A DNA stretch of 64,000 bases from Phylloscopus collybita (Eukaryota; Chordata; Aves; Passeriformes; Phylloscopidae), in NCBI GenBank assembly GCA_027886175.1, contig JAJNNQ010000013.1:4855501-4919500 (forward strand). Direction: 5' to 3'. The position numbers and the translations under genes were made by a program. Within the stretch, counting starts at the first letter, position 1. Each line of letters begins with the position of its first letter. Shown in pieces: positions 50,601 through 63,528 of this stretch. The notes beneath the pieces are model-generated. The model made no database searches. It was not told where the DNA came from and saw only the letters and a program-made list of their open reading frames with translations.

Positions 50601-53600
50601 GTTTTGCTGACTGTATACTAGACCGTTAGGATAAAAGATATTAGCATTTTAATAACATTAATTTAAAAAAGCCTTAATCACTTACTTATCTCTTTCTATG
50701 GTGTGAGGGTCAGTAGATAAAATGCTACAATAGGTGGACTTTGACCTTATAATTCTGGAATTCTTGAATTTTTTCCTGGTTTGTTACCAAATAAAATTAA
50801 CTTATTATATAGTTCCAGTTTTTTAAAGGAATTTACTATACAAAACAAAGGATATATGTGCCCAAGTCTTTCACCCTTTAGAAGCAGTGTATACAACCCA
50901 GAACTAACAAGAATTTTCATAACAGCCTTGCAAGGTTCTGATTGCACTCCATTTCTACAAAAGTGCAAGGGATAAGAGAGATTTAAGCATCTGGAGATGT
51001 TTCTACGTGACATTAATTAAAAACAGAAACAGAGATGTTTAAGTGTAAATAATTTTTAAATTTAGGGGAAAGCATCGAAATGAGTCAGATTTGGATAAAA
51101 TGCAGAGGTGAAAACTCTCATTTTTGAAGCTATGATACAGAAATGGAGACTATGAAGCAAAAATTCCTCACACATGTTTCATGAAGCTCAGTAGGTGATA
51201 AAGTTACACAGTTCAGTTGACACCACAGAACTGAAGCCCCCTGTACAACACAAGCTCTGCTCAATCCTTTGCTGCACTGTACAAATAGCCTTATTCAAAC
51301 TTTTATTTCTGTAGGAGTTAAAAAGGGCAAAAGTGAGGGGAGTTTAGTTTGGGTTAAGGAATCAAATTAATAGCACATGTCACTTCTTAGAATTCTACAA
51401 ACCAATCAGTCTGTGAAAAAGCATTTGAATAAATTTAAAGGTGCCTTTGAGAGATGGTGTGGGCTACTTGTATTTACATCCAGTGCTAGCCTGTGAGAGT
51501 CCAAAGTATTTTTTCAGCAAGGGCAGGTATAGATGAAAGCATTTGAATCTTAGAAACTTTATACAGCATTTGAAAGAAATAATCCATTCTTCAGGAATTC
51601 AGTTACATTGTAACTTCTCTTGTTGCCTTCTGTTTTATTTCTCTGTCTTTAATACATTTACAATGCAGACATGTTTTGGAGACTTCATTTACTCAGGGTT
51701 TTAAGCTGTACTTGGGAAAGTAAACTTATCATATTCCAGGGATGTATATAATATATCAAGGCTAAACTTTGTATTATGATGAGAGCCAGTATTTTGTGGA
51801 TTGTTCTTGAGAAAATTGTTATCCAGGCAACATAACTGCCCTTAGCAGAAGTCTGTCTTAAAGCTTGTCCTGCTATATGCTAAACACACTGAGACATCCT
51901 TTAGTGATTCTTGCTATTAGACATGAGAAATTGTATTTACTTTAAGAAGTTGAGTAAGAAATTATTACTAAAGTTCACCCCTTTGCACAAAACCTCAGTG
52001 TAACCAGCTGTAGTCCCAGAGCATCCCTGCAGCTCAGTGGGTAACAGGAGTCACCTTGTACAGGGTGCTGGATACACAGACATGCTGGAATAGGAAACAG
52101 ACACCTACATCTCAATACTCTTTTTTTGCTATTTGTTGCCAGATCATCTATTAGGATCAGAACTAATTTATATCTCAGCAGAATTTAGATTAATACAAAT
52201 ATTTTTTTTCCTGTAAGCAACAATGAGCAAAGATGTTCAACAGCCAAATGAAATGGCATCAAGATCACATATCTAATCAATAAACTTTTATAAGCTCTCA
52301 TTAGAGCTCAAAGAAGAATAGCAGAAGGGTAAAGAATTAGTTAGAATCAATTAGAAACAATTAGACACTTCTGCTTGGCTGAAAGAAAGGAAAAGAACAA
52401 AGTGCCAATGGAAAGAATTTCCTTAAGGGAAATTCCTTAATCTTGTACATTTCAGTTATTTGAAAATTACTAGACAAAACCATTTTAATTACATTTCATT
52501 TGCTGCTTATTATTATTACTGATAGTACTGTTTGAACAAGAGAGGTTATTTATACTGCCTTTTGATTATCAGCAGGGTTTCAGCAAATGGTATGAGAATG
52601 AAAGACTGCAAAGAGTGAAACCAGCTTGGTGCAAAGGGTTGACAAACCACATGGAGAATACACTGGGGAAAACAAAAAGAAAAAAAATCACTTTGTAACT
52701 TCTTTTAGTTGCAGCATTTTTACTGTTGCATCTTCTTTGAAATATGAAATGAGAGGGAAGTGCGGTCTTTCAGCAATGGAGTTTGCTTTAGCATTTTCTG
52801 CATTCAGCCCTTGCTTGTGACAGGAGCCATCAGGCCTCCTGGAGTGGCCTGAACCCACCATGTGTGTTGTATCACAGTGGTCCCCCTCTCAGCTCTGTTT
52901 GGGTAAGCCCTATAATATACCAGTTTGCCCAGCTGTATTATTTCTAATCTCACAAAATCCCACTTGGCAAACATCGGTGACAGAGAAAATGTAAACCTGT
53001 GGCAATCAGGGCAGACTTTAGTTACTGGTTAACCTTCAACCCTGTATATACAAACACAGCTTGATCTCTGATCATTGTTGAGAACTGGAAGTTTCATGGC
53101 ATTATTTAACCAACTCTGTTTGTTTTAAAGGATTACTTCATCCACCCCTCCCTCCCTCCAGCAGCTGTACTCTGCTGAAAGCTTTCCCCATTGCAGCCTG
53201 CATAACCTTTCACCTTCCTTAAAATGCAACCTGGATGGATCCAGCTGATGCCATCCTGTTCACAGCACACTGCAGGACATGGTTTTGTCTCTGCCACAGC
53301 AGTTATTTGCCCTGCTCTTCAGTGTTTCTGACCACAACCCAGGCTGCAAACCCGTTATCATTTCAACTCAGCTAGCTGAACAGTTGAAGCTTGGCAAGGG
53401 ACCAATCAGGAAAACAACCCCACAGCAAGTCTATCTTTTCTCCCACACTTGAACAAACTTAGTCAACTGCCAGAAAAATGTTGCAATGAGCTATGGTTTT
53501 TTACACTTGAAATATTAACTAGTGCCTAAGAGCAGATATTGGCCAGGGACACACACACAAAAACCTCTGGTTCTAAAAGCCTTTCCCATTTATATTAATT

Positions 53601-53749
53601 TCCTGTATTAACTCCTCCCTATTCAGTGAAAAAACCAGATGCCTTCTCCTCTTCCACAGCAATTAAAGCTGCAGCTATAACCAATAGTTACTCAATGGCT
53701 GTCTCAGGTGGCTTGGTCTGTGAGGTGATTAAACCTGATTAAACAACCA

Positions 53750-53803
53750 CTGATTTGACTCATTGATCTTAAGGGTATTTTCCAACTTAAATGATTCTAT
53801 AAG
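53750..53803 (+). mobile_element. CR1 3' tail scrap, plus strand
   Basis: The end reads CATTGATCTTAAGGGTATTT then TCCAACTTAAATGATTCTAT, the usual CR1 3' terminus with one terminal repeat unit. CR1 resemblance upstream, perhaps from about 53690, is weak. Confidence 0.75.
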
Positions 53804-53833
53804 AATACACTTAAAATGTTTAAGGCCAACATC

Positions 53834-54300
53834 TTCACAGAGTCATAGAATATGCTGAATTGGAAAGGACATACAAGGATCAGCAAGTCCAGCACAAAAA
53901 TCTGCACAGGACACCCCAAGAATCACACCATGTGCCTGAGAGCATCATCAAACACTTCTTGAATTCTGTCAAGCTTGGTGCTGTGACCACTTCCCTGGGA
54001 GTTCCAGTGCCCAAACACCCTCTGAGGGAAGGATGTTTTTCTAATATCCTTGACACAACTTCAGGCCATTCACTTGGGTCATGTCACTGACCACTGTTTT
54101 TTTGGCCCTTCTCTAGACCCCCTCCAGCCTGTCCCCAATATTTTTGTACAGTGGGGATTAAAACAGAAGAGTTTTGGTTCCAGGTGTGGCCTGATAAGCA
54201 CTGAGTAGAGTGGAATAATGCCTTCATCTGCTGCTGATGCAACCCAGCATCCCCCAGGCTTTCTCTGCTGTAGCAGCATGCTGTTCACTTCTACTCTGCC
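53834..54300 (-). mobile_element. CR1 LINE 3' end, minus strand
   Basis: Read on the plus strand it starts with the reversed CR1 terminus (AGTCATAGAATATGCTGAAT), continues through ACACCCCAAGAATCACACCA and TGTGACCACTTCCCTGGGAG, and then the end of ORF2 (CTAGACCCCCTCCAGCCTGT). Frames are broken. Subfamily features match the copy at 41318-41610. The match fades at about 54300, the 5' truncation point. Confidence 0.92.
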
Positions 54301-55352
54301 ATCCCATTTCAGAGATTTCAACTTCACAACAATATTATCTTCTATCATGCTTTGCCATGCTCCTTTTGAACTGCAAGCATAAGGCTTCAGATAAACAAAC
54401 AGCTATGTATTTTGTGTAACAAAACAGTTCTATTTGGGTGGTGGTTCTCAATATCTTAAAAATACACTTTTCTAGAAATTGTTTGTTGTATTTCTGACAA
54501 CAAGGATCTTTTGTGTAGTCAAAGCATCATTTCCACCTAACTTCTTATTTTCACAAACACTATTTACTCAAAACAACAAAAAGCACCATATGACTACGTA
54601 AACTTGAGCCCTGATTTAGTTTTTGACTTGAAGCCCAGAATAAAGAGGAGTCTCTTAAACTAAACTCAAAAGATCCCCCCTCCCACCCCTGCTGAAGCCA
54701 ACATTTATAAATACATATTTTTGCTTACTATATTTTTGTGGGATCCTAGCTATCTATGTAATTATTGTGCATCTCATTGTCATTTGTTACATCATAAATG
54801 AAATGATAAATATCAGTGTCATATCCTTTGAGAATCAGAGTGTATAACATCTGTTCCAAAGAACTTAGAGGCATTGGTAAGCTTGAGTACTTTTTTCTAA
54901 ACCTTACCTGTCATACTGGTGATTTCTTCTGAAACTGTTTTAAAGAAATGTCCTTCAAAGCTGCATTGAACATATTTTTCTAATGATGTAAAGTGTTACC
55001 TACTTTGAAATGTTTTTACAAGTGGCGATATTCTAACTACTTTGTAACTATTTGAATATTATAACCATTTGTTATTAATCATCCTTAACACCGATTTTCT
55101 AATTTTTCCCTCTCCAGCCTCTGAAAATCTGAACTGTATCTTGGGAACTATAAAAGTTAGCAATTGGCCAAAGTAAAACCCTATATTCTGACATATTCCA
55201 AATTTGATTTTAATCCAAATCCTGCATGTGATCAAGTTCATTTTAGCCAATATTTATTAAAAAATAATGAACCCATGTACAGTGCAGATTTGCAATTGTT
55301 AAAACACCAGGTAGGATCTTTAAGATCTTCTAATCTGAGATAAGCCCCTTTA

Positions 55353-55375
55353 TTTTTTTTTTTTTTTTTTTTTTT
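55353..55375. repeat. poly(T) tract, 23 bases
   Basis: Uninterrupted run of 23 T. Read as a minus-strand poly(A), it has no AATAAA just upstream, so it is not a convincing retrocopy tail. Confidence 0.9.
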
Positions 55376-56225
55376 GGCAAATTTTGCTTAATAATGAACA
55401 CAGGACCTGACCCATCAATTTGTCATCTTGTTTTAGTGATTTTCTTATTTTATCTTTTCCAGTAAAGTCTGGGTTATTGCACTGAATTAGTAGAATGCAG
55501 AGATTTTCTTTGAGATTTATCTTTCTAGTATGGTTCCTTTGCAGATGTTCAGGGCAACAAACCAGGTGGTATTTGGTTTTCCCTGCACAAAAATTAAATA
55601 GCAGAAGTTTGAAGCCCCATCTAGAAAGTGTGAGGACCCATGTGTAATGCAAAACCCCCTGGTAAACAGGCAAACTTGTGTCCAGAACAGAATCCTTTGG
55701 GCAAAGAAAGAAAGATTAATTAGAGCAGGGGCATGAGGGAGTGCAAAGAGAGAATCTTAAAACATCTAGGACTCTTTTTTTGCTCTTACATTACTCAGCA
55801 ACAACTGCATTTTATCTGCAAACTTAAATTTTAACAGTATCTGACTAAAATGCCAAGCTGTTACATATCAAAATTCAGTAGGGCCTGACCTATCCTGTCA
55901 TTTCTGCTTATTCTCCAGTAAATGAAGGGAAGCTTCATAAAGAGTTTCTGTCAATGGGGATCTCTTGACAGAGCTGCAGGCCCCCCAAAGGTTCACAAAA
56001 AGTTAACCACAGAAACCTCTTCCTTCTCCAGGCTCTCCACTGCAGACCTTATTTAGTAAAGCAATGCAAAAAAAAAAGTAATCTGGCTTTATAGGTACAT
56101 AAAATTTTACAGTTACTACTATCCAGTGTATATACATACAGTAAAAGCAGGGCTGGGAACATCTCTGAGCTTCACACACTTAGCTTCACACTATTTTGAT
56201 TCAATTGAGTTAATCTTCAGAGATT

Positions 56226-56240
56226 TGTGTGTGTGTGTGT
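56226..56240. repeat. (TG) dinucleotide microsatellite, short
   Basis: About seven TG units. Confidence 0.85.
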
Positions 56241-57794
56241 ATCACAATAATTTTATTTTTCCAAAAAATACATGAGTGACCTTTCAAATTAAAGCATTTC
56301 TACACAGCTACAAAACTGACTTTTTTTTTTTTTTTTAAACTTGGAAAAGTCCATGGAACAAAAGGCTAATGCAAGAATATTTAGTAACTCTAGAAAATAA
56401 CAACTTCCTATGTATTTTCCAAAAGCTTTGAACCACTAATACAAGCTTTGTGTCTGCTGCACTGGGCTGGAAATAAATGCTAGCCAGAGCCCCTGGGCTC
56501 ATTTTCAGTGGAAGATGACATAAGAAGGGAGCAATCAGATTCTAAGTTTCCAAAGCTTTGCTGGGTACGTTGTGGGGATATTTGAGTGACTGATTGCCCT
56601 GCCATCACCGTCGTGGGGGGAAGGAAAAATGGGTTCTAGGCTGCCCCAAGATTCTGGCAAGAGCACATTAGAAAAGTCTGTCTGAGACTGGAGCAGAGGC
56701 TGCAATGTTTTCATCTGAGGGTGCCCAGAGAAGACTTGAAGGGAGACACAAAGTATGTGCTGGGGTGACAGAGAAAAAGAGGTTCCCAGGATTCTTTTAT
56801 GGTCTGGTGGGAAGCTTTTTTTGTTGTCCCACTGAAAATCCTGACACTATTTCCAATATTAAATAACTTTTAGACTCAGATAACCTTCTTTATTTTTTAC
56901 TATTATTTTTGCTACTGCTTGGATTTATTTTATTTACTCATTTTTTTATTTACTACAAAGAATAAACTTTAGATTATTTCATAGGGAGCAATTTCATTGT
57001 CTGGAATGGTTCATTTTCAGGAAGGCTGACACCTTAATTTAATTCCAGCAACACACTTGGTCTCATTACACAGAAAAGGGAGATATTTTAATTTACTTAA
57101 CATAGGTCACAAAAGTATAAAAATACCATTGTAAACTAATAAGCATATTAATGTATAGTGTATACAAATATTATTTTCTATTGAATAATTAATTGAAGAC
57201 AACTTATTAATATTGAATATGAACAATAAAATGGGTGTTCTAGTCAAAATGTAAACAATAAGTGAATCAAAACATACCCAGAGACATTTGCCTTTTTATT
57301 TCCCAAATAGTTTGATTCTCATGCCATAGAAAATATGGAATATAGAAGCAGCATTGAAAAATATATTTCTAGTTTTGCCTTTTGTACAATGCATAATTTT
57401 GCTTATTGTTCCCCAAATGTGAAAAAAAACAGTTTACCAAATCAACAGTGTTCATCAAATAGTATCTGTGATTTAATCCTGCAAAATCATTAAATTTTCC
57501 TCCAAAAGCTACCGATTTAAAACACAAACCAGAAAGATGTAGCCCCTTGATGTAAAGCAGCTGCCACAAAGAGATGACAGCTGAAGGAAGCAGTACTTAC
57601 AGCTCTGTGAAGGGCCAAGTCTCATAACATTACAACACCAAAACCCATTGGTATTTTGAAAAGATATAGGTCATAACATTGTGTAGAACACTTACCCTAA
57701 ATCAATAGTTGAAAGCTTGAAAACAAATAGAAAATTGGTGCTCAGTTATTGCTATTAATTTGTGATCTATTTTTTTTCCACGTAATTCAAATGC

Positions 57795-57812
57795 TTTTTT
57801 TTTTTTTTTTTT
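57795..57812. repeat. poly(T) tract, 18 bases
   Basis: Uninterrupted run of 18 T in AT-rich surroundings. Confidence 0.9.
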
Positions 57813-59125
57813 AAACCTAAATGCAGTTGGGAGACAACATGTACATTTCACAAGGGAAGAAGGAAGGCCTCAGGCTCCTGGAGAAAAGAATAACAATGTC
57901 CTCCAAGGTCTTGAAAAGCAACAAAAATTAAAAGAAATCACCTTTCCTTCACCTCCATTTTGGGAGTGGGGGAGGGGTTTTGTTTGGGGTTTTTAAGAAA
58001 AACAATTCAGTTTCAGGGTTTGGGGAGATTAATCCATTCACTGATTCCTTGAGATTATCTATACCACTGACTACAATTAGGAATAATTACCTCTACTTCT
58101 CTGTGTAATCTACACTGTCTATAGAAACCAGCTCTGGTTTCTTTGTAAAAGAAGTCTGTCTTATGATGCAATATAACGAGTTTTTCTTCAAGATTCCTCC
58201 ACCCTTTCAGCTCTTTCATTCTTACTACAGATTTAACTTGATTTCATTTAAATTTCATCCTAATTGAAATTTTCCCATTCTGTAATTCCAGTTTCAGCAC
58301 AGTTTTTCAGCTATTTATACCGCCCTTGGACCACAGGCATTTCCAATATTTCTGCTCACATGTCAGGCTGATCTTGAAGCTGTCAAGACACCTTATTTCC
58401 CAGCACCCAAAGGAGGCCTGTTCTGCTACAACATGCATGTGTAAAATACCTGTAATTAGAATCAAAAGTAGATGTTTCCATACCATGAAACAATGGTAAT
58501 ACACAGATACTCATATTAAGACTGCTGTAGAATTATTTCACATATGGTAGCAACTAATTTTTATTATGACCTTGGCTGTTTTGCCATATTTCTTAAAATA
58601 CCCAATGGGCTTAGTGTATTTTTTATGCTAATAATCAAAGAATTTTTATTTAAAGCTAACATTTTTCCTGTTTATTATGGTTAGGGGTCAAAAAGTATCA
58701 GTGGTTGGCTTGGAGTGAATATTTTAATCCTCTTCTACCTCTTTAAGGGAAAACAATTTTAATGAGAAAGTTTAGGGGAAAATTTCTCTTCTGCAAAATA
58801 AGCAGAATCAGCATATTTTTTTAATATCTAGTATAGTAAACCCCCCAAGAAAGGGTTGTGCTGGAATGCCTGGACAGACCTCACTCACATCAAAGAACTC
58901 TTGGAATTTGTAGTGCTGTATGACTCCTAACACAAGGCTTCTTGTGGAAAATTGGACTCTCCAGTTTCTACCTACCTTAAAAACAGATTTTGTTTGGCTC
59001 TGTGCACATGACCTTAACATTCTGGTTCTGGTCAGTGCTGCTTTGGTAGCTGTGATGGGGACACACAGGACACTGGCTGAAATTGCTCTAGCAGATGAAT
59101 GAAGGGTGGAGTGATGGGTAAGTGT

Positions 59126-59200
59126 CATCCCATCCCATCCCATCCCATCCCATCCCATCCCATCCCATCCCATCCCATCCCATCCCATCCCATCCCATCC
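59126..59200. repeat. perfect (CATCC)15 pentanucleotide array
   Basis: Fifteen uninterrupted copies of CATCC (75 bases). The minus strand reads as repeated GGGAT, giving many GGG runs with two-base AT loops, the pattern of a three-layer G-quadruplex. The plus strand has matching CCC runs. Frames through the array give repeated Pro-Ser-His-Pro-Ile or Gly-Met-Gly-Trp-Asp, which explains long open frames at 58808-59188 and 59122-59337 that are not genes. Perfect identity suggests recent expansion and likely length variation among individuals. Confidence 0.97.
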
Positions 59201-59224
59201 CTGCCCCAGCTGTGGTACCCAGTG

Positions 59225-59340
59225 CAGGACAGATGTTGATAAATGGGAATAATCTCAGTGGAGGCCACCACCATGGAGGGGGCTGCAGGACTGGCCCTCT
59301 GAAGAGAGGCTGGAAACATTGAACCTGGAGACGACATAAA
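59225..59340 (+). mobile_element. CR1 ORF2 scrap, plus strand
   Basis: The stretch TCAGTGGAGGCCACCACCAT ... GGGGGCTGCAGGACTGGCCC ... GAAGAGAGGCTGGAAACATT follows the order of CR1 ORF2 near its C-terminus (usual reading GTGGAGGCCACCAAGATGAT, then GGGCTGGAGCACCT, then GAGAGGCTGAGGGAACTGGG). The match ends soon after. It lies about 25 bases after the pentanucleotide array. Confidence 0.65.
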
Positions 59341-62300
59341 TGATGTGTATATGAGTGAATTTACTGAGTAAAGACTGAGGTCTTACCAGCTCCAGAAGTT
59401 TTCTACTTTTAAGCACATGTAGCCCAGTAAATAGTACAATATGTGCAAAGAGTACGTTGAAGACAGAAAGAACAGAAGGAGCAGGACAGAATCAACAGTA
59501 CATTTCATCCTCATCTAGGAATTCATCACTATTTGAAAAGCTAGCTTGAGAGAAATTTGCAGCTCCAGCTTTAGACCACTGAACTTGATGAGAGTCTGAT
59601 GATCTGAATGCACATGGAACAAGCCATTATTTAAGATATAAGCAGTATAAAGTACTTTGAGACTTTCATTAATCCACTGTTATCACCACAGTTTTCTAAG
59701 CTCAGGATCCAAAATGCTATGTTGAACAGATAAAATCATGCATTTTCTATTTGGTTAGAAAGCCATGTGAGTGGTGAGGGATATTCTAATTATCTTCAAC
59801 AGCTAAAATAAGTGGGGTTTTTTGAGGATACAGTGCCACCACACTGTACTATCAGCTCTACTATTGCTAGACAATCAGACATTTGAAAAGTTTCAAGTGA
59901 TCCAATGGGTTGAATGTCCTCACATCATGTCTGATTATTTTCTTAACTGAAAAGCAACAAAACAAAACAAAGAACCCAGCTTCTTCTTCTCCCTCTGTCT
60001 TTATGGGGCCCATCTTCTCAGTCTGACAGAAATATTATTGAAAAATCAGTGGGCCAGAGGCTTTTCAGACTCCTCATGGGATTTTCCACCAGCTGTGCTG
60101 CTCTACAGCAATGAAAAGTTTGCCACATAGACTCCAGATTAGGTTTAAGATATCTTAGCTAGAAGAGACTAAGCTTAATCATATTTAGAACAGTCAGCAT
60201 TTTAAATAGTATTGACTCAACTGCAGGTGGTTTTTTTTCCATCTCAGACAAGCAAATTTTAAGCCACTTAAAATTTATGCTGCAGATATATCATCTGTAA
60301 AATTGGCCTAAGAAGTACAGCCTATAAAGCACTGTCAACACTTTTTAGCATTTATAATGCTCCTTTCCTTTCTAAAAGCACCATTATTTTACCACAGTAC
60401 ATGCAAATAAAGCATAGATCCTGCATATCTTGATAATACACCCAGAGTACTTGGGATATGTATTCCTCTTATAACCAAAACCAACAAACATTTGGGCAAG
60501 TAGCTATTAAATAGGACCGGAATAAGGGAAAACCACACCAAGAGCTATCTAGGAAGATTTGTAACGTTTCCTTAGAGTAAAAAAATATTATGCACTCCTC
60601 AATTTATATAACATTTTGGCAACTTTGGGGTGGTTATAAAAGAGCTGTTCTTTAGCAGACTGGCAACTCTGCTTACCATCAAAAAATACGCAAGGAAAAA
60701 GCATTACCGTTTAATGCTGCTTAGTCTGCTCAGATCAGTGACTGTGTGGGTGGTTCTTGGAATATGCATCTGCAAAAATATGTTTTGGATCAGTTGAGCT
60801 ATAAGGAGATCAATTATATCCTCTTGTGGGTTTTCCACTTTTAATATTCATTCTTGCTCCTGAAAGTTCAGAAGTGCAGTAGCTAGGAGCTTGATGAAAT
60901 AAATTTACTTGGTTAAGGTGACTTCTGTCATGTACCTGCAAAGATGCTGCTGCTCAGCAGATTGCAATGTCCTCATCCACAATATAGTACCTGTAGCCAT
61001 CAATGTACTTCTTTTGGATTGTGGGAGTTTTTGAGATGAAAAGCAAAATCATATCTTGGCTTCAAAATATGTTCAAGCTGCAAAATCCTAGTGTGGAACC
61101 AGCAGCCCACCATGTATTATAAGAAGCCATGCTGCTTGATCATACAGTTCTGGTTTAGCTGAAAATAGCTCAAAATGCTAAGTTGAGACAATGAGAAAGC
61201 TTTTGCTATGGATTAAAATTTGGTCTAAAATGTTGTTTTTGGCTTGAGCCTGTGGTTCTCTAATATTTAGTTCATAAGTTGATTTAAACACCTAAACAAA
61301 ACTCCAAACTGCCCCATAAGCTAGATAACTAATGTGCATACTAAACACAGAAGTCTCAAAATATTCATAGCAGCCAAGTAAGACCTGGAGCATTAACAGT
61401 TTTATACTAAGCTGTTAATTTTCAAATGAAGCACAGGGGATCAGATGTCTCTCCTTCCCCACCCTCCATCGCCCTCCCACCACCCCCAAGAAAATTAACC
61501 TTGCTTAGCCTCTCTACAATTTTCCATATACTTCCTCCATCATTTCTTGCTCCTTTTTACTCTCCCTATGTGATATTGCACTAAATTCCAGTTACAGACT
61601 CCACAGATCCCTCTCCCTTTGTCTTCTTAATTATTGTTATTATTGCCTTGCTGAAGACAATCTAGATTCTGACAGCTCGATAAGCAAAGCTGGCATAACC
61701 TAAATAAAGCTACTATGAGCAAGAGAAAAGTTTTCTTCCTGTTTCTTGATGAAAAGCAGAAGAAAACATCACAAAAAGAGGAGCTATTCATGTAATTGGC
61801 CAAAAGGAATTCCAGTCCAGCTCCTGCTCATCCTGAAATATACTCAGTGTCCAGTTAGTTTTTCATTTTCACAACCCACTACTGTGCACCTTGGTTGAAA
61901 GAACTGCATGAAAAACATTGCTTGTGTGAAATTAGAAGGGGTCCTGCTCAACAATTTAAAAAAAAATCCCACTTGTGTACAGGGTCAGATCAGCTCTCAC
62001 AGCCGGTCTGTCTTTTAAAGTTTATATTTACAGAGCAAAATTAGTACAAACCTTGCTTAGGACATTCACCCCTGCTTGCTAGAGGGAAGCATGTCTAGAA
62101 CTGCATCATAGCAAGACGTCCAACATACTTTTGATAAGAATCTCTGCAACTGATAAAATATAACTTTACCTTTCAGATGCCCTTTGTAAACTCATCCAGA
62201 GGAGTACAAACACTCCTCAGTGGGAGATTTGAAATTAAACTATTTCTATCTAAATAGTCCAGAAATTAGTAAAACCCATATGTGGAAGTGTAAAACAATA

Positions 62301-63204
62301 ATGTGGGAAGGTTTGAAGTCTAAATCCCAATTCTTTACTCATCCGAGGAAATGCAGACTCACATCCTAATTTTGTAGTTCAAGAAAATTTCAGTCAGGCT
62401 GAAAATTTCAGTGATTTCATGGAATTCATATCTGAGTTCAAAATATTCTGCTATGGATCAGAAAGTATTTTTTATTATTGCTAATAATAGTTTTCTGTGA
62501 ATGTACCAGAGAAACACTCAAAATATGCAAACAAACTTAAGCTGTGAGCTAGGAAATGTGCACAACTATCTGTCATTAAGTTCTACCTTTGCAATTAAAT
62601 TAAATTACCCTCAGTTTCCACAATGCCAGAATTTCATGAGTTTTTATCCTCTACATTTAGTAAAACCTAATGGGTAGCTGACAATGGGATGGAGAGGGCA
62701 GGAACTGTACAGGATTTTAACATGCCATTCAAAAAACAGTATTAGAAAATCTTACACAAGGAGAGGACTTGGAGTCTCATGCAGGAAGTAGAGAAGCAAA
62801 TTCTCTATTATGCTGAGATGAAACGTGATCTTACAAAACCAACATCAGCGGGCAGTCATTCTTGTTTCCATTTTATCACACCACCAAATATGCAATTTTT
62901 TTTCACCACTTAATCATGGTAATTTTAGAGTGCCAAAACTGTACAGTTTTATACCACTTTGCAACCAGTTTAAGCTCTCTAGGTTCAAAACTTTCTAATA
63001 CCTTCACAGGAATTTGTATAAGCTTGTGAATCATGAATAAACTAACAGATTTATCCACAAGCCATGGCAAGCCCATTAAGGCTTGTGTACAGCTTGTTTT
63101 TCTTAGAACTGCAAGTCTTGAAAGTGCTAGTCTCTGCTTTGGAAAAAGCATTTCAAATAGTTCTCTCAAATACACAAATTCTGTTCTGCCTTGTGTAAGT
63201 TAAG
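59341..63204. other. unannotated AT-rich non-coding sequence
   Basis: No gene or repeat recognised. The longest frame (62903-63175, minus, 90 codons) has no identifiable domain. A C-rich patch (CCTCCATCGCCCTCCCACCA, about 61464) is the only notable compositional feature. Confidence 0.55.
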
Positions 63205-63430
63205 CACGGGGTAGCAGTGATACACCGATACACACCGATTTCATTCAAGCATTATCGTGGGTGCAGAAATCATGGAGAAGTGTGTCCGCTGCTTCAGAAG
63301 GAATGAACCTGTCCAGAGGCAAGGCAGAGAATGAGTATAATAATTAAAGGGCAAATGTCCAACAGCCACAGGCATCCAGTTTGAGCCTGAGCACCCGAGC
63401 CATTACTGTACACCTCTAAATTCTCCGGAG
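63205..63430 (+). promoter_or_regulatory. CpG cluster with TATA-like element and splice donor; possible promoter/first exon
   Basis: This short stretch and the 70 bases after it hold about a dozen CpG dinucleotides, whereas the rest of the window has very few. Inside are TATAAT at 63336-63341 and, about 90 bases later, CCGGAG followed by GTGAGG (63431), a good plus-strand donor. A 20-codon frame starting MEKCVRCFRRNEPVQRQGRE opens at 63272 in a fair start context (ATCATGG) but lies mostly upstream of the TATA-like element. A tandem ACACCGAT duplication lies at about 63222-63238. Promoter plus non-coding first exon is one reading; a conserved enhancer or chance are others. Confidence 0.2.
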
Positions 63431-63528
63431 GTGAGGAACAGAGCAGCTGTTTCTGATCATCGCCAGCCGTTCCCTTGAAACACTAGCGGAACTCGGTTTG
63501 AGCCTCATTTCTTTAAAACTGTAAACAT

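Larger units (their letters stand above)
41611..53749. other. unannotated AT-rich non-coding sequence
   Basis: No gene or interspersed repeat recognised. It contains two exon candidates listed separately (41908-42088 plus, 43373-43451 minus) and a G/T-rich tract (47496-47606). Smaller structures are a 12-bp tandem duplication (GTACATATTATT twice, 44469-44492), palindromes at 45300-45315 and 52415-52435, and an inverted repeat at 50489-50522. Numerous open frames of 60-100 codons on both strands match nothing known. Confidence 0.55.
54301..59125. other. unannotated AT-rich non-coding sequence
   Basis: No gene or interspersed repeat recognised. It contains T runs at 55353-55375, 56321-56336 and 57795-57812 and a (GT) run at 56226-56240. 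A good minus-strand donor (GACAG/GTAAGG, exon side ending at 54909) is preceded by about 30 open codons but only a weak acceptor. Confidence 0.55.

Noticed and set aside
59126..59200. CRISPR-like array
   Set aside because: Units of 5 bases with no spacers in a vertebrate genome; it is a microsatellite.
58808..59337. Frames with repeated Gly-Met-Gly-Trp-Asp or Pro-Ser-His-Pro-Ile
   Set aside because: Translations of the CATCC array, not a repeat protein.
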